Assembly (NCBI GenBank): GCA_036426205.1
Contig: CM071571.1
Location: 108,721,257-108,785,256, forward strand
Direction of reading: 5' to 3'
Length of the DNA: 64,000 nucleotides
Origin: Ascaphus truei
Taxonomy: Eukaryota; Chordata; Amphibia; Anura; Ascaphidae
Part shown: in pieces, positions 31,666 to 44,269 of the stretch
Layout of the letters: every line of letters starts with the position of its first letter
Numbering within the stretch: position 1 is the stretch's first letter
Program-made: the position numbers and the translations under genes
Notes under the pieces: model-generated
Seen by the model: the letters and a program-made list of their open reading frames with translations, nothing else
What the model was told of the DNA's origin: nothing
The model's database searches: none

Positions 31666-32189
31666 GTCAAAAGGGGTGTCCTTTATATCACCTCTACTGT
31701 TGTGATTGGCCATTACGGATGGTGGGCGGGTACTTCCAATTTCACAAATTTAACCCTGTTTTATTGCTGGACAACATTATACATGACAGTCATAAAGCAC
31801 TAGAGCCTATTTGTAAGCAGTTTAAACATGTTTCTACTAACAAATGAAGACGAATAGCTAAACTAATGAACAACATACAAATATTAAATCTTCAAAGGAC
31901 AGAGATAAAATATTAGATACATCCAAAAATAAACTATATATAAGAATAAAAACAGAAGTAAAAGAATAACACATTAAATAAGCACAAAAAATCTTATTGG
32001 AGCAACACACAAGCATAATAAAAATCATAAGAGAAATGCATAACCTGTGAATAAAAAGAGAGGGAGGGGGAAAAATGGGGGGGGAGTAAAGGGAAAAAAC
32101 GGGGGGGAAGAGGGGGGATGGGGAATAGAAAAGGGAATGGAACGAAAGGAGGGGGGGACCACATAGTATCTACACACACTTTTAGTTTT
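31666..32189. other. Intronic sequence with purine-rich tract
   Basis: A G/A-rich run at 32055-32160. No gene. Confidence 0.4.
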
Positions 32190-32590
32190 GCAACAATCTC
32201 TCACATTTCCACACCTACTCACACCATTTACATTAACTCCCACTCCACACACACCTTTTGTAAAGCACTGTATACACTGTGGGCTCTCCATTCATTTATA
32301 TTCACACAGATACACACACACTCTTACATCACTAACTTTCAGGAACCATTTAACACCTCTAGCCATAAATCACATCCACACACGGGGGAGGGACGAGCAC
32401 AGATAACTTTCCAAGTGACACTGTTTTTAAGTATACCCTTTGCTTGCTTCATTCATTGTAACATCGCCGGAAGAACAGATCAGTGTATCTCGAAAGCTCG
32501 CACAAATAAAAGCATTTCGTTAGCCACAGAACGGTATTGTCTATTTATTTTTTTTATTATATATATAGATAATATATATATATATTATGT
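32190..32590 (+). mobile_element. Penelope-like pseudo-LTR-type repeat
   Basis: Matches 42585-42850 in reverse: ACGGTATTGTC, TTCGTTAGCCACAGAACGG, ACACTGTTTTTAAGTA, CATAAATCACA. A hammerhead-like block at 32466-32502 reads CCGGAAGA, stem with TATCTC, CGAAAGCTCGCAC; the second core base deviates in both copies. Confidence 0.55.
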
Positions 32591-32654
32591 GTGGTAAATG
32601 TTCTGAATGAAGTAGACACAGATGTGTTAGTCCAGTTGCGATAGGACTGGTATA

Positions 32655-32985
32655 CAGGCATACCCCGCATTAACGTACGCAATGGGACCAGAGCATGTAT
32701 GTAAAGCGAAAATGTACTTAAAGTGAAGCACTACCTTTTCCCCACTTATCGATGCATGTACAGTACTGCAATCGTCATATACCTGCAAAACTGATGTAAA
32801 TAACGCATGTGTAATAGGCTCTATAGTCTCCCCGCTTGCGCACAGCTTCGATACAGGTATTTAGCTGGTATTGCTGTTCAGGACGTGCTGACAGGCGCAT
32901 GCGTGAGCTGACTTTGCCTATTGGGCGATATGTACTTACTCGCGAGTGTACTTAAAGTGAGTGTCCTTAAACCGGGGTATGCCTG
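32655..32985. mobile_element. Mariner-type MITE, copy 2 (331 bp)
   Basis: Same ends as copy 1 (CAGGCATACCCCG/GGGGTATGCCTG) with TA flanks. The two copies differ at only a modest number of positions, including the word ACTCATGTAAATAAC versus ACTGATGTAAATAAC. Confidence 0.9.
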
Positions 32986-34229
32986 TATGTGCCTAAGTCC
33001 TCAAAGGTAAAAAATGTAGGGATCATTCTTCTGACATCTCTTTTAATGGGCCCCCGGAGCACTCCGCTGAAGATCTTCCTTTAGTAGTACCAGTAAAACA
33101 AATGTTAAATCACACACATTGTATAGCAGCATGGGCATACTGTTCCTCCCACAGATATACTTTGTTGCATTCCTTGTGTTTTGATGCATTTTTTGAATTG
33201 CACGTATTCGCAGACCTATTAAATGAATACTTTGTGTACAATATGTTACTTAATTTTTTTTAAAGTAATATGTTATGTTTTTAGTGTTTTTAGTGATATA
33301 TATGATATGTGATATGATTTGCAGGAAAATTATTTGTATTATATAACCTCTAAAGCTGTGTTTAAAGCAGGCAATTCCCCCAATTTCGTAATATATTTCT
33401 TCTACTGAATTGGTGCCAGAAATAATCTGCAGCAGATCCGCGTTATTCTTAGCTCTGGGAACCCTCTGGTTCCAAAGAAAATTGCCTTTTTACAATATAT
33501 GGCCGCAAAATGAAAGTAAAATGAAAGATGGCTGCCGGCGCTTTGGCCCATGGGAGTGAGGCTTTGGTGACATTATGCTCAGACATGTTGTTATTGGTGG
33601 CTGAGTGACCTTTGAGGTATTTTTTTGTTGTTATTTTGCATATTTTGTTATTTTAAATTGGTTGAGATATACTGTATTACAAAAAAATCTACAAAACGTA
33701 GCTTATAGCAATAAAACAACTATTGATTTGATATAATTTGTTATTTATTTAACTAAAAGGGAAATCCTATAAATAGAGAAAGTAAAGTATCCACACTCCC
33801 CCCCTTTTTTTTGTTGTTGCAGTAAATCCGATGTTTTTAATAGAGCTTTGCGCAACCAATGAAATGTGTGTGGTCTCTTTTTAGTCTTTCTGGACTTTGT
33901 ATGGTTGAGGATTTTAGTGCATCTTGTAATTATTATAATCTACAGTAAGTCGTGAAGAGTCTGAAAGGGCAAAAGGCTATTATTAAATGGAATGCTGGTT
34001 CTACAGTTCGATAATTTGATGTGGGTTCCACAAGATGCTGGCTAGAACTAGAGAGTGAAACATAAAGCGATTTATTTTAGGAACTTCATAATTCATTAGT
34101 TGAAATGAGAATTAGCAAACGCTACAGACTAGTGCTTTTTGGGTCTCTATTCTCTTCTATTGGAAGAGAAGAATTCAGCTCCATTAAAATGAATGTGACT
34201 AAAATCTTTTCTAGTACGGTATGGAGAAG
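32986..34229. other. Intronic sequence
   Basis: Unique-looking, AT-rich. No exon or repeat ends. Confidence 0.4.
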
Positions 34230-34600
34230 TGACTTCACAACAACTGATGGTGGTGCCTTTGGTGCCACTGCACCGAGCCCTGCAGTTACAGAGACACTAC
34301 GCTCTTCCCCAGAACACTTAAACGTATTGCCGGGGGAAAGCGCGGGGCCTCTGTAACTCTCTTACCTGCTCCTTCACTATCTCTTCCTGTAGGGTCCCCC
34401 ATCATGGCACCGAAATCTTTAATGGTGTCGTGGTGCGGATTCACAATGTCACCTGATGCCCCGTGTCATGGCAATTCAACACCATTTGACGTCGCGACGC
34501 CATGATGAGGGACCCTACAGGAAGAGATGGAGAAGCAGGTAAGAGGGCCCCCGCACCACATGTCTGCACCGAACCCGGCAATATTCCCAGCCGGCCCTGT
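34230..34600. mobile_element. GC-rich foldback/MITE
   Basis: The arms TACCTGCTCCTTCACTATCT (34363) and AGATGGAGAAGCAGGTA (34524), with CTTCCTGTAGGGTCCC/GGGACCCTACAGGAAG, are inverted. Outside them lie AGAGACACTACGCTCTTCCC and GGGGAAAGCGCGGGGCCTCT, similar to the 25206 family. Confidence 0.65.
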
Positions 34601-35559
34601 CCGCAACACACTGAATACCAGTGATAGAGGAACAAGGGTGTAGAGAATGTTGATTCATTCCTTCCATTGTGGCTGTAACACCAGATTGTATCATGTCATG
34701 GGAGAAGTGTAGTTTTTTTTTCCATCTTTACACATCGTACAACATTATTGTTATTTATTTGTATGAACTTTAAAAAAAAAAATGAAATAGGATGTCTGAT
34801 CCAGCACAATACATATCAAACAGCATGATCCATTATACCTGATCTGTGTATGCCAATAATCATAGACCTATCACGAGACACAAAATGCCTGTGATTTTAA
34901 AACCCGGATTCACTAAGGTGTGATGCAGGTTATTACACTGCTATCCCATGTTCACCGACACTGACTTGAATGCAGTGAACACAGGATCACAGTGCGATAC
35001 CCTGTATCACACATAGTTGAATCTCCCCCCTTTGTGTCATGTATAATATTTGCATGAATTCTCTCGAATTGTAACATATATGAAGATTTTGCAGTCTTTA
35101 CAAATAGCATTGAAATGTTCTAATATAATACCCGTGACCTATCTCCCATCTAAATTCATGTTTGAAAAGAAAAAAAAAATAGTTTGATTTGTTAAAATGT
35201 CTCAGTAACCGTTAGCAATATAAGCCAAACTGATGTTGCAATGACTTCTTCAAAATACTTGAAATCTAGCTCTGAGTGAAACTGTTTGATGTACAAACCT
35301 CTTTCCCAGGGACTTTTAAAGCTCTAATTACCGGTTCCATGTATTTCCTCTTTGATTACTGGAACGTTAGAATTGATGCATTAAGTATGAGCCCATAGCT
35401 TGCTCCTAACAAATGTGAATCCTTACATTTTCATGTCATGCTATTAACTGGCTTTTGAATATACATGTTTAAAGCATAATTGAAATCACTGTTCAGAATA
35501 GTAGAGGAACTGTAAAAATCTATTTATGTTGCTGTGTGACAGTATCTAAAATAATAGTT
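34601..35559. other. Intronic sequence
   Basis: No gene. A-rich run near 34770 and 35170. Confidence 0.4.
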
Positions 35560-35790
35560 TTGCTTTTGAGACATACAGGTAGTGTTTCTTACCCCATATT
35601 AAAGCCTTGTAGAGTAGATTAGTGATATGCCCTCCTTGATAAAGTACCACCAGGTACGAAACGCGTAGGAGGGTACTTACCTCCGTTTTTTTAAACATGG
35701 ACCAATAAAGATTGCATTTTTATCAGTATTCTGGTGTGGGACCCACTCTATTTTTGGCTGTGCGTTGGAGTGTTTTTCCTTTGGACTTCC
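35560..35790 (+). mobile_element. Hammerhead-bearing repeat
   Basis: Hammerhead-like block, then ACCAATAAAGATTGC and GTGGGACCCACTC. The word order (hairpin, AAACGCGTAGG, AATAAAG, T-rich) is that of the family. Confidence 0.5.
35630..35673 (+). ncRNA. Hammerhead fold with mutated core
   Basis: CCCTCC (35630) pairs perfectly with GGAGGG (35668) as stem I. Stem II GTACC/GGTAC is perfect. GAAA and CGCGTA follow. The core reads TTGATAA instead of CTGATGA, so C3 and G8 are changed and cleavage should be lost. Confidence 0.6.
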
Positions 35791-37137
35791 CATATTAAAG
35801 CCTACCTTGTGTCTCATCCATGTGACTCAGAACAGCACATCAGAACAAGCATAGTGATGTTATCTTTGTAAACATCTCAGAATAGTAGTGGTGCTTTATG
35901 TCGATTCCGTGGTTTAGTTCCAACATATCTTAGGCTCGTTGTGCCAAAAGTAAAGAGGAACACATTTTAACAGTTTTTTTTTTTTTTTTGTTGCAAATAT
36001 AGATTTGGAGTTCAGTATTCGTGTTGCTAATTAGTGTAAACATAAAGTACAAAATGCAGTACAGTATGTCACGAAAAATGTGTGTATATTTTATATGCCT
36101 TTTTTAAAGTTGGTATCCAAAAATGCAATTCATTCCAATGAGATCTGCACAGGCCTGAGTGCTACCAGTTTCAGAGAGGAAAAGAGATCACGCGACGTTG
36201 TAGGGGACCTTCACTGGCTATAAAGACAGAGTAGGAGAGTGCAGAGCAGAAGTACTGTACTGTAGGTGACAGGATCTCTCTCCCTCCCTGCAAGGCCTGA
36301 GGTTCCTATAATCTGCAGGAAGGAGATCCAACACATACAGTAGAGGGACTTCAAAGTCCAATACAATCCCCGGGGCGCTGTGCGCATACTCTTTATCGTT
36401 CATTCCAATACCCATACACTATTTACTAAATATTTTATGAAAGGCAAAAACTAGTTTTACATTGATTTTATATTCTTTGCAAGTATTGTTAACTATTAAC
36501 AGTGCAAGCATGTTTAAGAGCACCAAATCTAAATGGTAATGTAAGCATAAGGGCATCATTCAAGATCTTACAGTGCAAGCATGATGGTCTGACAATGTAA
36601 TTGCATTGGCAATCTTAATCCAACGTTAATTATTTTGGAAACATACGTACTATAGTCCCATGCTATTCAAATCCTTTCTTAAAAATATAATTTTAAACTT
36701 ATTCTTGAATATAATTAGAAGAAATAGGCTTCGTTAGACTGTGTGAATGACAACCATCTGTTTAACAGTAGAATGGTTGTTTTTGAAGCATATAAGTAAG
36801 CATCCTTGTTTTAGTCCTGCCTTTAATTGTTGTTAAAATATTTCTAAGTATAAATTGGATACTAATGCCTTGTGTCATATGGTGTGTTTTTTAATTTTTT
36901 TTTTATAGTTCATACAGATTTAGCCAAGGTTATTGCTCCCTTTGGTACATTATTGTGAGATAAATCATTCAAGAAATATAGGATTTAGTCTTCCTTTAAA
37001 AAAAAGAAAAAGGAAGGGGTAAACCCCCACAGAGTAGGCTACAGAATAGCACTTGAGTGTACCTTCTTCAAAATAGAAAAGGCAAATTTACAACAACAAA
37101 AAAAAAACAATACCAGAGTGAGATGAAGGGTTATATA
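35791..37137. other. Intronic sequence
   Basis: AT-rich, no gene. Ends with the TATA left duplication of the next LTR. Confidence 0.4.
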
Positions 37138-38246
37138 TGTAGCCGGGCTCCCCTCGCTCGCATTTGTTGTTGTCGGGTGGGAGGGTTGCAGCAGGACAGG
37201 GAACGCTCCGGTATATCGGAGGTTCCGCGTATTAGGGCGCCGCCATGTTGGGAGTTGGCGCAGGCGCAGAAGGTGCGGAGCAGGAGGTCGCGCATGCGCG
37301 GGGATAGCAGTCAAAGCCCGCGAAGGAGGATTAACTCCCATAGGGTGGAGCATAGGGAACTACGAGTCCCAGCAGGCCCCGCGGGACCCTGTGACGCCAG
37401 GAGACCAATCTGGTGGTAGGAAGGAGGATATAGGGGTCGGAGGGCGCGCACGTTGCTCAGAGCTAGCGGGAGGAGACGGAGCTCCGTGTAGGGTGGCATT
37501 CAGCCCCTACCTAGGCCTTATACCCCAGGCCGAGTTAGGCCCTGAGTCCCCGTAGTGTGGAGCGGAGATAGGGATTGGCCCTAGACAGGTTCCGGTTCCC
37601 TTACTGTGCCGTTCAGTGAGCGCTTAAAGACAGTGTGTAATTAGCAGGAGGTCTGGGCTCAGACCCTGTTACTGTTGTGGCTGTTCGTCTGGGTGGGATC
37701 GCCCCGGACGGCAATTGCTGGAGTCACCTCGCCTCTGACCCTTTGTGAAGATCCTTGGCAGGCCCGGGTACTGGAGTGCCCGGCAGGTAACCAGCAAGTG
37801 CACCAACTATACCACCTATTCATACAGGACATAGTGGCTGCGCAGTCACACCTACATATCTCACTTGAGGGTGGGGGACATATTGTGGGGGGTTACTGGA
37901 CACGGGGTGGGATCACCCGGTGGAGGTAGAGGTAGCGCCCTGCGAGACGCAGTAGTTAGTATCTCCTCTATTGAGGGACACCTGTTGATATATTGCATAT
38001 GCTATACAGTAAAGTCATTCGTTTGTTTTACATGCTGTGTGTGTGTGTGTGAGGTGATATATTTATATATATATATTGTCCTGCGAGGAACCACTCCCCC
38101 TCTGGTGGGAGCCATCGCAGGTGGAGGCGCTGCACCAAGTACGAAGGGTTATCTGTTATTACGTGTGGCGGAGGCTTAGGCCCTGTGAGCCTACAGGTTA
38201 TACAGCATATGGTAGCGGTCTGCGTTCACTAGGAAACAGGGCTACA
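37138..38246 (+). mobile_element. Solo LTR, TGTAGCCGGGCT...AGGGCTACA, 1109 bp
   Basis: TGTAGCC and GGGCTACA termini, with TATA before (37134-37137) and after (38247-38250). It is GC-rich with CpG clusters. A TG-run lies at 38036-38052. No internal coding sequence. The 3' segment (GTGGAGGCGCTGCAC) is shared with the LTR at 44270-45058. Confidence 0.7.
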
Positions 38247-39149
38247 TATACATAATATACATTCAAAAGAAAAAGGTTTATTGTACATGCATCATTTAAC
38301 CCTTAAAAATAGTCTATATTTACATATTATAAAACATAGATGTTACTGGTCAGTTCTAAATGAAATAAATATATATCCTCCATAAGTTATACTCCAATTT
38401 AGGCTAGATATTTTTTAACCATTGATTTAAAGTGAAAAGTTCAACAGAAGTAATTCCATAACTCAATAACAAGGTACATATTCAATCAGTGTTATTCCTA
38501 ATTCATGCACTGACCACACGCATCTTGGAATATGCAATGATCCTAGTAGGACAGTACTATTGAATATACCTCAGGGTTGGGCGATAACAAAAAAAAAATG
38601 TCCACGATAATGATATTAAATAATTAATTACGATAAATGCCCAATAAATAGAAAGTAAAAAATGTAGTCATCAAAATGTCATTCATAAAGCAGTAGTCCA
38701 AGCTGCAGTTTATTTATTTTTTCCCTTTAATATATGCATCAATACAATCACACAATGATCTGTAATTCATTAAGATGCTGATTGATCCATTCTCCTGTGA
38801 TCGATCAGTGAAGATTCGTCTCAGGGGCTCACTAAATGGCCATCGGTGCAGTAGAAGAGGAACAAAGATGCAAAGTTCTATGTAACCAGGCAGTCACTAG
38901 ATACAATTGGTGCACTGCTTGAGAGAGAGAGAGCAGTGCCAGAGCATGTTTCGGGAGAGGAATGGGATGTGACTTTGTAAAATAGTTGCTATTGAAACAC
39001 AAAATGCTTGTTACATTATAATACATTAAAAATGTCATTCAACGTGGTTTAAAAAAAATGCTACAAGCATTTTCTCATAGTACAGAACTGATTTATTATA
39101 AAAAATAATTAAAAAAACACATGTAGGATATTGCTTCGTCTACAGTTTT
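38247..39149. other. Intronic sequence with hAT-like fragment
   Basis: CAGGGTTGGGCGATAACAAA at 38572 looks like the end of a common vertebrate hAT repeat. The right end was not found. The rest is unique-looking. Confidence 0.4.
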
Positions 39150-39790
39150 AACACCACCACCACAAGGAAAACAGCCAATGGTTTTTTCTATTTCGGGGTA
39201 AAAATTTGAATCCGGGTCTTGTAGCAAAATATTCCAATGTTTATCTAATTCTGTACTTTGCACCCATTTGTTCATTGATCTCCATATTCAGTAATGAATC
39301 TACGGGTATCCGTTTGTTTTCTATTTGGGGTTTCCAAAAATAATTTGACTTCTACTCATTTGTTTGACCTTAATGTATTCCTGCTGAATACTGTCATTTG
39401 TTTTGAACAACCTGTATGGCAAAATTTCTTAGCCAGACCAATAGACTCGTCATCAAATAATTGATCAGTGGCACAATTTCTCCTTATCCTTTAAAATGTA
39501 CCTGTAGTAGATTTTGGCAGGCAGATGTTGACTAGAACCCAAAAGGAGACTGTGGCGTCTCTTTACGGTAAGTCATTGTAACAATATTCTTACCCTCTGT
39601 CATAAGTGCTAGATCTTAAAACACAACTTATTTTTCACTGATATTGCCCAATAATTTTATGTTTAAGTCATCCTTATTGAGTTCTTCAACAAAAATTACC
39701 AGTTGCTCCTTTGGTCCCTCCCAAATAAACAGGATGTCGTCAATATATTCTGCGTCATCAGTACCTAAAATAAAGCTGTCTGCATCTTAC
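39150..39790 (-). pseudogene. Penelope-like RT relic with YIDD box
   Basis: Minus strand: EYIDDILFIWEGPKEQLVIF near 39751-39692, then ELNKDDLNIKLLG (39690-39640), and after frameshifts KHWNILLQDPD near 39235. YIDD followed by FxW and HWxIL..DP is the Penelope RT palm and thumb. Many stops; not functional. Confidence 0.8.
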
Positions 39791-40485
39791 ATCTGTGTGT
39801 TCTGTATTTAACCTGCACTCATACACAGAGTGAAGTGGCAGTGCTAATGTGTTAATTGCACCTTTTTAGATGAGTAGCCAGACATATCCAGTATTAAGTA
39901 ATACATCAACATGTGAGATATACCCTAAATCAAAAGATATGGGTTATCATTAGTGTACTTTGATGCGAGAACTTGGAAGCAAAGCTGCAGAGCCTAATGA
40001 AATTGCAGTAATTCTTAGGGGATTTAGCAAATTAGCTGCAAGGTTCTGATGGTAATTAACTCAAATGCTTCAATTTTATATTGGATCCCATTTAAACAAT
40101 GCATTCAAAGATGTGCTTCCACTCAATCTCAATACTACCTTATAAATACTTTCAAATGTTACTTTTAATCTTAATGTCAAATACACTTTAATAAGAAGCA
40201 GAAATACTGTACATTGCGCCTGTTTTCATTTCACTTCTATAAACTACTACCAAGATATAGTAAATTGAGAGAGTGCGAGAGTTTTTATGTTTAATTTACA
40301 ATCATTTTTATGTCTCTTTGAACATAATTGACATTCCCCCATTTTTAAATGTAACTGATGTCCACTAATTGAGAAATGCTGTATAGCAATATGTACAGTA
40401 TATATAATATGGATGTATAGGTGCTTTTGTATGCATAATGGGAAGATATACCACTAATACATAAATAATGCAATTATTGTGGAAT
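39791..40485. other. Intronic sequence
   Basis: AT-rich, no gene. Ends in the 15-bp duplicated target of the next element. Confidence 0.4.
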
Positions 40486-40500
40486 AGTCGGGGCATACAT

Positions 40501-42338
40501 TGCACAAACAAAATATAAAGTCCCCAGCGCTATAAGTCCAAGATACCGCAGGAGAGAGTTTCCCGCATCACTGACGTCACACGCCTAGGATCCCGTAGCT
40601 GCGTGCAGTATCCTCCCATCGTGTTGTTAGGAATTGAGCTGGCAACGCATTCGCGAGAAGTACGATCAATCGTTGCAACCATTGAGTGTATTTTAATACT
40701 TTTTATAGTATTTTAGTCATTAAAGGTCTTTCATACTACACCATATTGTGCCTATTTCTATCACATATCTGTGGGGTGCCGCAAGGGTAACCATCCCGGA
40801 CGCATTGCGGATTGAGGTCGATCCCCAGTAAGCTTTCTCCACGGGGGTTCGTGAGAGGAGCTGAGGAGAAGGGAGCCATTACAGATCCTCTCCATTGAAC
40901 ATCCAGGCATTTATTATGTAGTAGGATTCTTCACAGTCTCAGATAGGGCTCTGATTGTTGAAATACGCTGCGCAATCAGGTGTGTCTGTCATCTGTTTAT
41001 TTCGACGTGTATCCATCTACATCAAGGACACCATCCATCGTGAGCATCTTTACCAAAGCCCACCACCATCATTAAAGACCAAAGCGTGCTCTTGTAGGAT
41101 TCACGGATCGTCCCACTATACCACCCACCGTATCCTAAAGGCAGTCCTTTGTCTTTAAGATGGTGGTTGGGCTTTGGTAAAGATGCTCCAGATGGGATGG
41201 TGTCCTTGATGTAGATGGATACACCGTCCAAATAACAGATGACAGACACACCTGATGCGCAGCGTATTTCACACAGAGCCCTATCTGAGACTGTGAAGAA
41301 TCCTACTCCATAATAAATGCCTGTATGTTCAATGGAGAGGATCTGTAATGGCTCCCCTTCTCCTCAGCTCCTCTCAAACGACCCCACGTGGAGACAGCTT
41401 ACTGGGATCGACCTCAATCCGCAATGGCGTCCGGGATGGTTCCGTTGCGGCACCCCCACAGATATGTGATAGAAATAGGCACAATATGGTGTAGTATGAA
41501 AGACCTTTAATGACTAAAATACTATAAAAGTATTAAATACACTCAATGGTTGCAACGATTGATCGTACTTCTCGCGAATGCTGTCCCCAGCTCAATCCTA
41601 ACAACACGATGGGAGGATCACTGCACGCAGACATTACTGGATCGTAGGCGTTGACGTCAGTGATGCGGGAAACTCTCCCTGCGCTAGGACTACGGGTGCT
41701 GGGATGGTTCAAAGAACTAGCTCCTCCCCTGGAGGAGAGCTTAGTTCTGTTAACCAATCCCAGCACCCGTATGTCCTAGCGCAGGAGTTTCCGCATCAAC
41801 TGACGTCACACGCCTAGTCGACAGCGTGTCTGCGTGCAGTGATCACTCTCCATCGTGTTGTTAGAATTGCAAGCTAGCGGAACGGCTTCGCGAGAAGTAC
41901 GATCAATCGTTGCACCATGTGAGTTATTTTAATACTTTTTATAGTATTTTGTATTAAAGGTTTTTCATACTACACCAATTGTGCCTATGTTCTATCACAT
42001 ATCTGTGGGGGTGCCGCAACGGAACCATCCCGGACGCCTTGCGGATTGAGGTCGATCCCAGTAAGCTGTCCTCACGTGGGGTTCGTGAGAGGAGCTGAGG
42101 AAAATGGGTATCTTGGACTTATAGCGCTGGGGACTTTATATTTTGTTTGTGCACTGTCTTTTATCAGGTTTGGAATAACCTGTTATTATTGTCACCTAGC
42201 TGCTTGTTTCACAGCATTTGTTCTCACTTTGATGTTGCACTAGCACAAACTATTGTTTAGCACATTATTGTTAGCACTTATTATCATTTTTCAGTGTAGG
42301 TTAGCGCTTTTGGAGGGGTTATTTCCTTTGTTTTGTCC
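40501..42338. mobile_element. 1.84-kb inverted-module retroposon with 15-bp target duplication
   Basis: AGTCGGGGCATACAT lies exactly at 40486-40500 and again at 42339-42353, a 15-bp duplication typical of target-primed retrotransposition. Inside, one module appears three times in alternating orientation: plus about 40547-41100, minus about 41160-41690, plus about 41760-42107, with landmarks GAAGTACGATCAATCGTTGC and GCGGATTGAGGTCGATCCC. A 46-bp sequence at 40501-40546 is perfectly inverted at 42108-42153. The 3' 185 bp is a non-inverted T-rich tail. No coding capacity. Confidence 0.85.
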
Positions 42339-42584
42339 AGTCGGGGCATACATGTTGAAACACCCTTTCTTTCAATAAATCAGCTAGCAAAAACACAGAC
42401 GCACAAGATAAACGAATACAGAACTTGATCTCTTTTATAACTTGTCGGTAGTGCTGTCTGTGACAGCAGGGGTAAATGTGAAGGCTTTTAACAAAGGTCA
42501 AGCCTGCCATTACCCCTACCTGTCAGTAATATATCTGCATTACGTTTGTGTGTGTGTGTGTCTCTATCTATATAGAGGTATCAG

Positions 42585-42850
42585 TACCGTGTTAGCCGAG
42601 CTTCAATAATCAAAAATAAATAGACGATACCGTTCTGTGGCTAACGAAATGCTTTTATTTGTGCAAGCTTTCGAGATACAGTGATCTCTTCTTCCGGCGG
42701 TGTTACAATGAATAAAGCAAGCAAAGGGTTTACTTAAAAACAGTGTCCCTTGGAATGTTATCTGTGCTTGTCCCTCCCCCGTGTGTAGCTGTGATTTATG
42801 GCTAGAGGTGTTATATGGTTCCTGAATATTAGTGATGTGTGTGTGTGTGT
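42585..42850 (-). mobile_element. Penelope-like pseudo-LTR-type repeat
   Basis: Reverse of 32190-32590, with the shared words TGGCTAACGAAATGC, TTTACTTAAAAACAGTG and TCCCTCCCCCGTGTG. It holds the same deviant hammerhead-like block (CCGGAAGA...CGAAAGC, 42696-42664 minus). Confidence 0.6.
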
Positions 42851-43432
42851 ATATCAGCCTGGATCCAACACTTCAGGAACCAGGGGTTAATAGGATGTTC
42901 AGCTGGAAAGTTGCAGAGTGGTCCGTGACCTTTCCAAGTAACTCTTTGCATATAACTGTGTTTGTTGTTGCACTTCCCCCCACCAATCAGGGACTGGGTC
43001 ATATTGTAAACACCTGCAGGGACGGAGACCCCTAGCTAGATCAGATAAGTTCAGCTGAGCTTTCGCTGTGGTTGAGAGTTCTTTAGTTGCTGCAGCTGGG
43101 AAGAAGCTGAGTAACTTGGAGAAGCTGCAGTGTCAACTCCATTGCTGGTGCAAGGCCTGGAGTCCTGTTCCAGCGGGCATTGCAGGGAAGAAAGAACAGG
43201 GGAAATCTTATTAGGGAGGTCCATGCACCCAGGTTTTTAGGATAACCCCAGTTTCCCAGTTGTAAGTTTGTGTGTGTGTGTGTGTGTGTGTGTTGATTTT
43301 ACTGTAAATAGTTGTGGATATTTCTTTTTCCTTTAAATTAATTTTATAACCTCTTTTTTTCTGTCTGGCGAATTGATGGTGTGATAGGCCTGGTCTCCCA
43401 TGACACTGTTGTTCCCCGATCTTTTAATAATA
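42851..43432. other. Unassigned intron segment
   Basis: TG-run at 43270-43292. Possibly internal sequence of the LTR family that follows. Confidence 0.3.
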
Positions 43433-44260
43433 TGTAGCCCTACCTGCCCGGCTCCTAGGGAGTTTACATTGGATAGTCTCTGCTATTGGCTTACTCAGTG
43501 TGTTACCTTGTCAAGGTGGTAGATCCGTGCGGCTGGGTGATGATGTAGAAAGGAGGGGCGCCAGGATCTTTTTGCTTATAAACAGAGTGGTCTTTATTTA
43601 CATTTAATAGAAATACAGCTTCTTCCCCTGATGCATTACTGCATTCCTGTAGAGGCACATTCTTTGAACTTGTGGTTAGTTGCTTGGCTACTGATTTATT
43701 CATCCTATGGCATTCTCTTCTATTACTTCCTCTGTACCTGCTTGGTCTACCCTTTCTTCTTTTTACAAGAGAGATTTTGATCTATGTGTTCTGGTCTGCC
43801 CACCCGATATGCAATGCTTCAGTGCTGTGGTGGATCCTCTTAAGTGTGCCCCACTCATTATTCCCTTGGTGTGCTCACCAAAGGAATGAGTCAAGGGTCT
43901 CCAAGTTAATGCTTCTCTAGGCTAGTCCCAGGGCTACTTATTGGGGTAACCCCTAGGGGAGAGAGGCCTACCATCTGTGAGCCTGTTCTTCTCTGCTTCC
44001 TTCATATTAGGAGCCTAACTTCAAAGGGCAGTTCCCTACCTATAAAGCATACAAAGTGATGCCTACCCTGTGCTACTTATATACATGACTATATTCGGGT
44101 GAGCAGTTTCCCCCTCTTATTTATAGCCTCTGATCTCCTTCCCTGTCTCCAGGAAGAAAAGGGGTGGAGCTTAGTCTCTGCTGAGTCACGTTGGAACAGG
44201 TGACCAAGTCGGCACCTTCTAGAAGAAAGGGTGTAACCAGGCCCCTGCCTAGTTACTTGG
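43433..44260. mobile_element. Partial LTR related to 244-1111
   Basis: Begins TGTAGCCCTACCTGCCCGGC, parallel to TGTAATCTTCCCTGCCAGC at 244. Shares GGAGTTTACAT, TTACCTTGTCA, GGCTGGG and TCTGCTGAG at the same order. The right end is unclear because another LTR begins at 44270. Confidence 0.5.
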
Positions 44261-44269
44261 AAACATACT

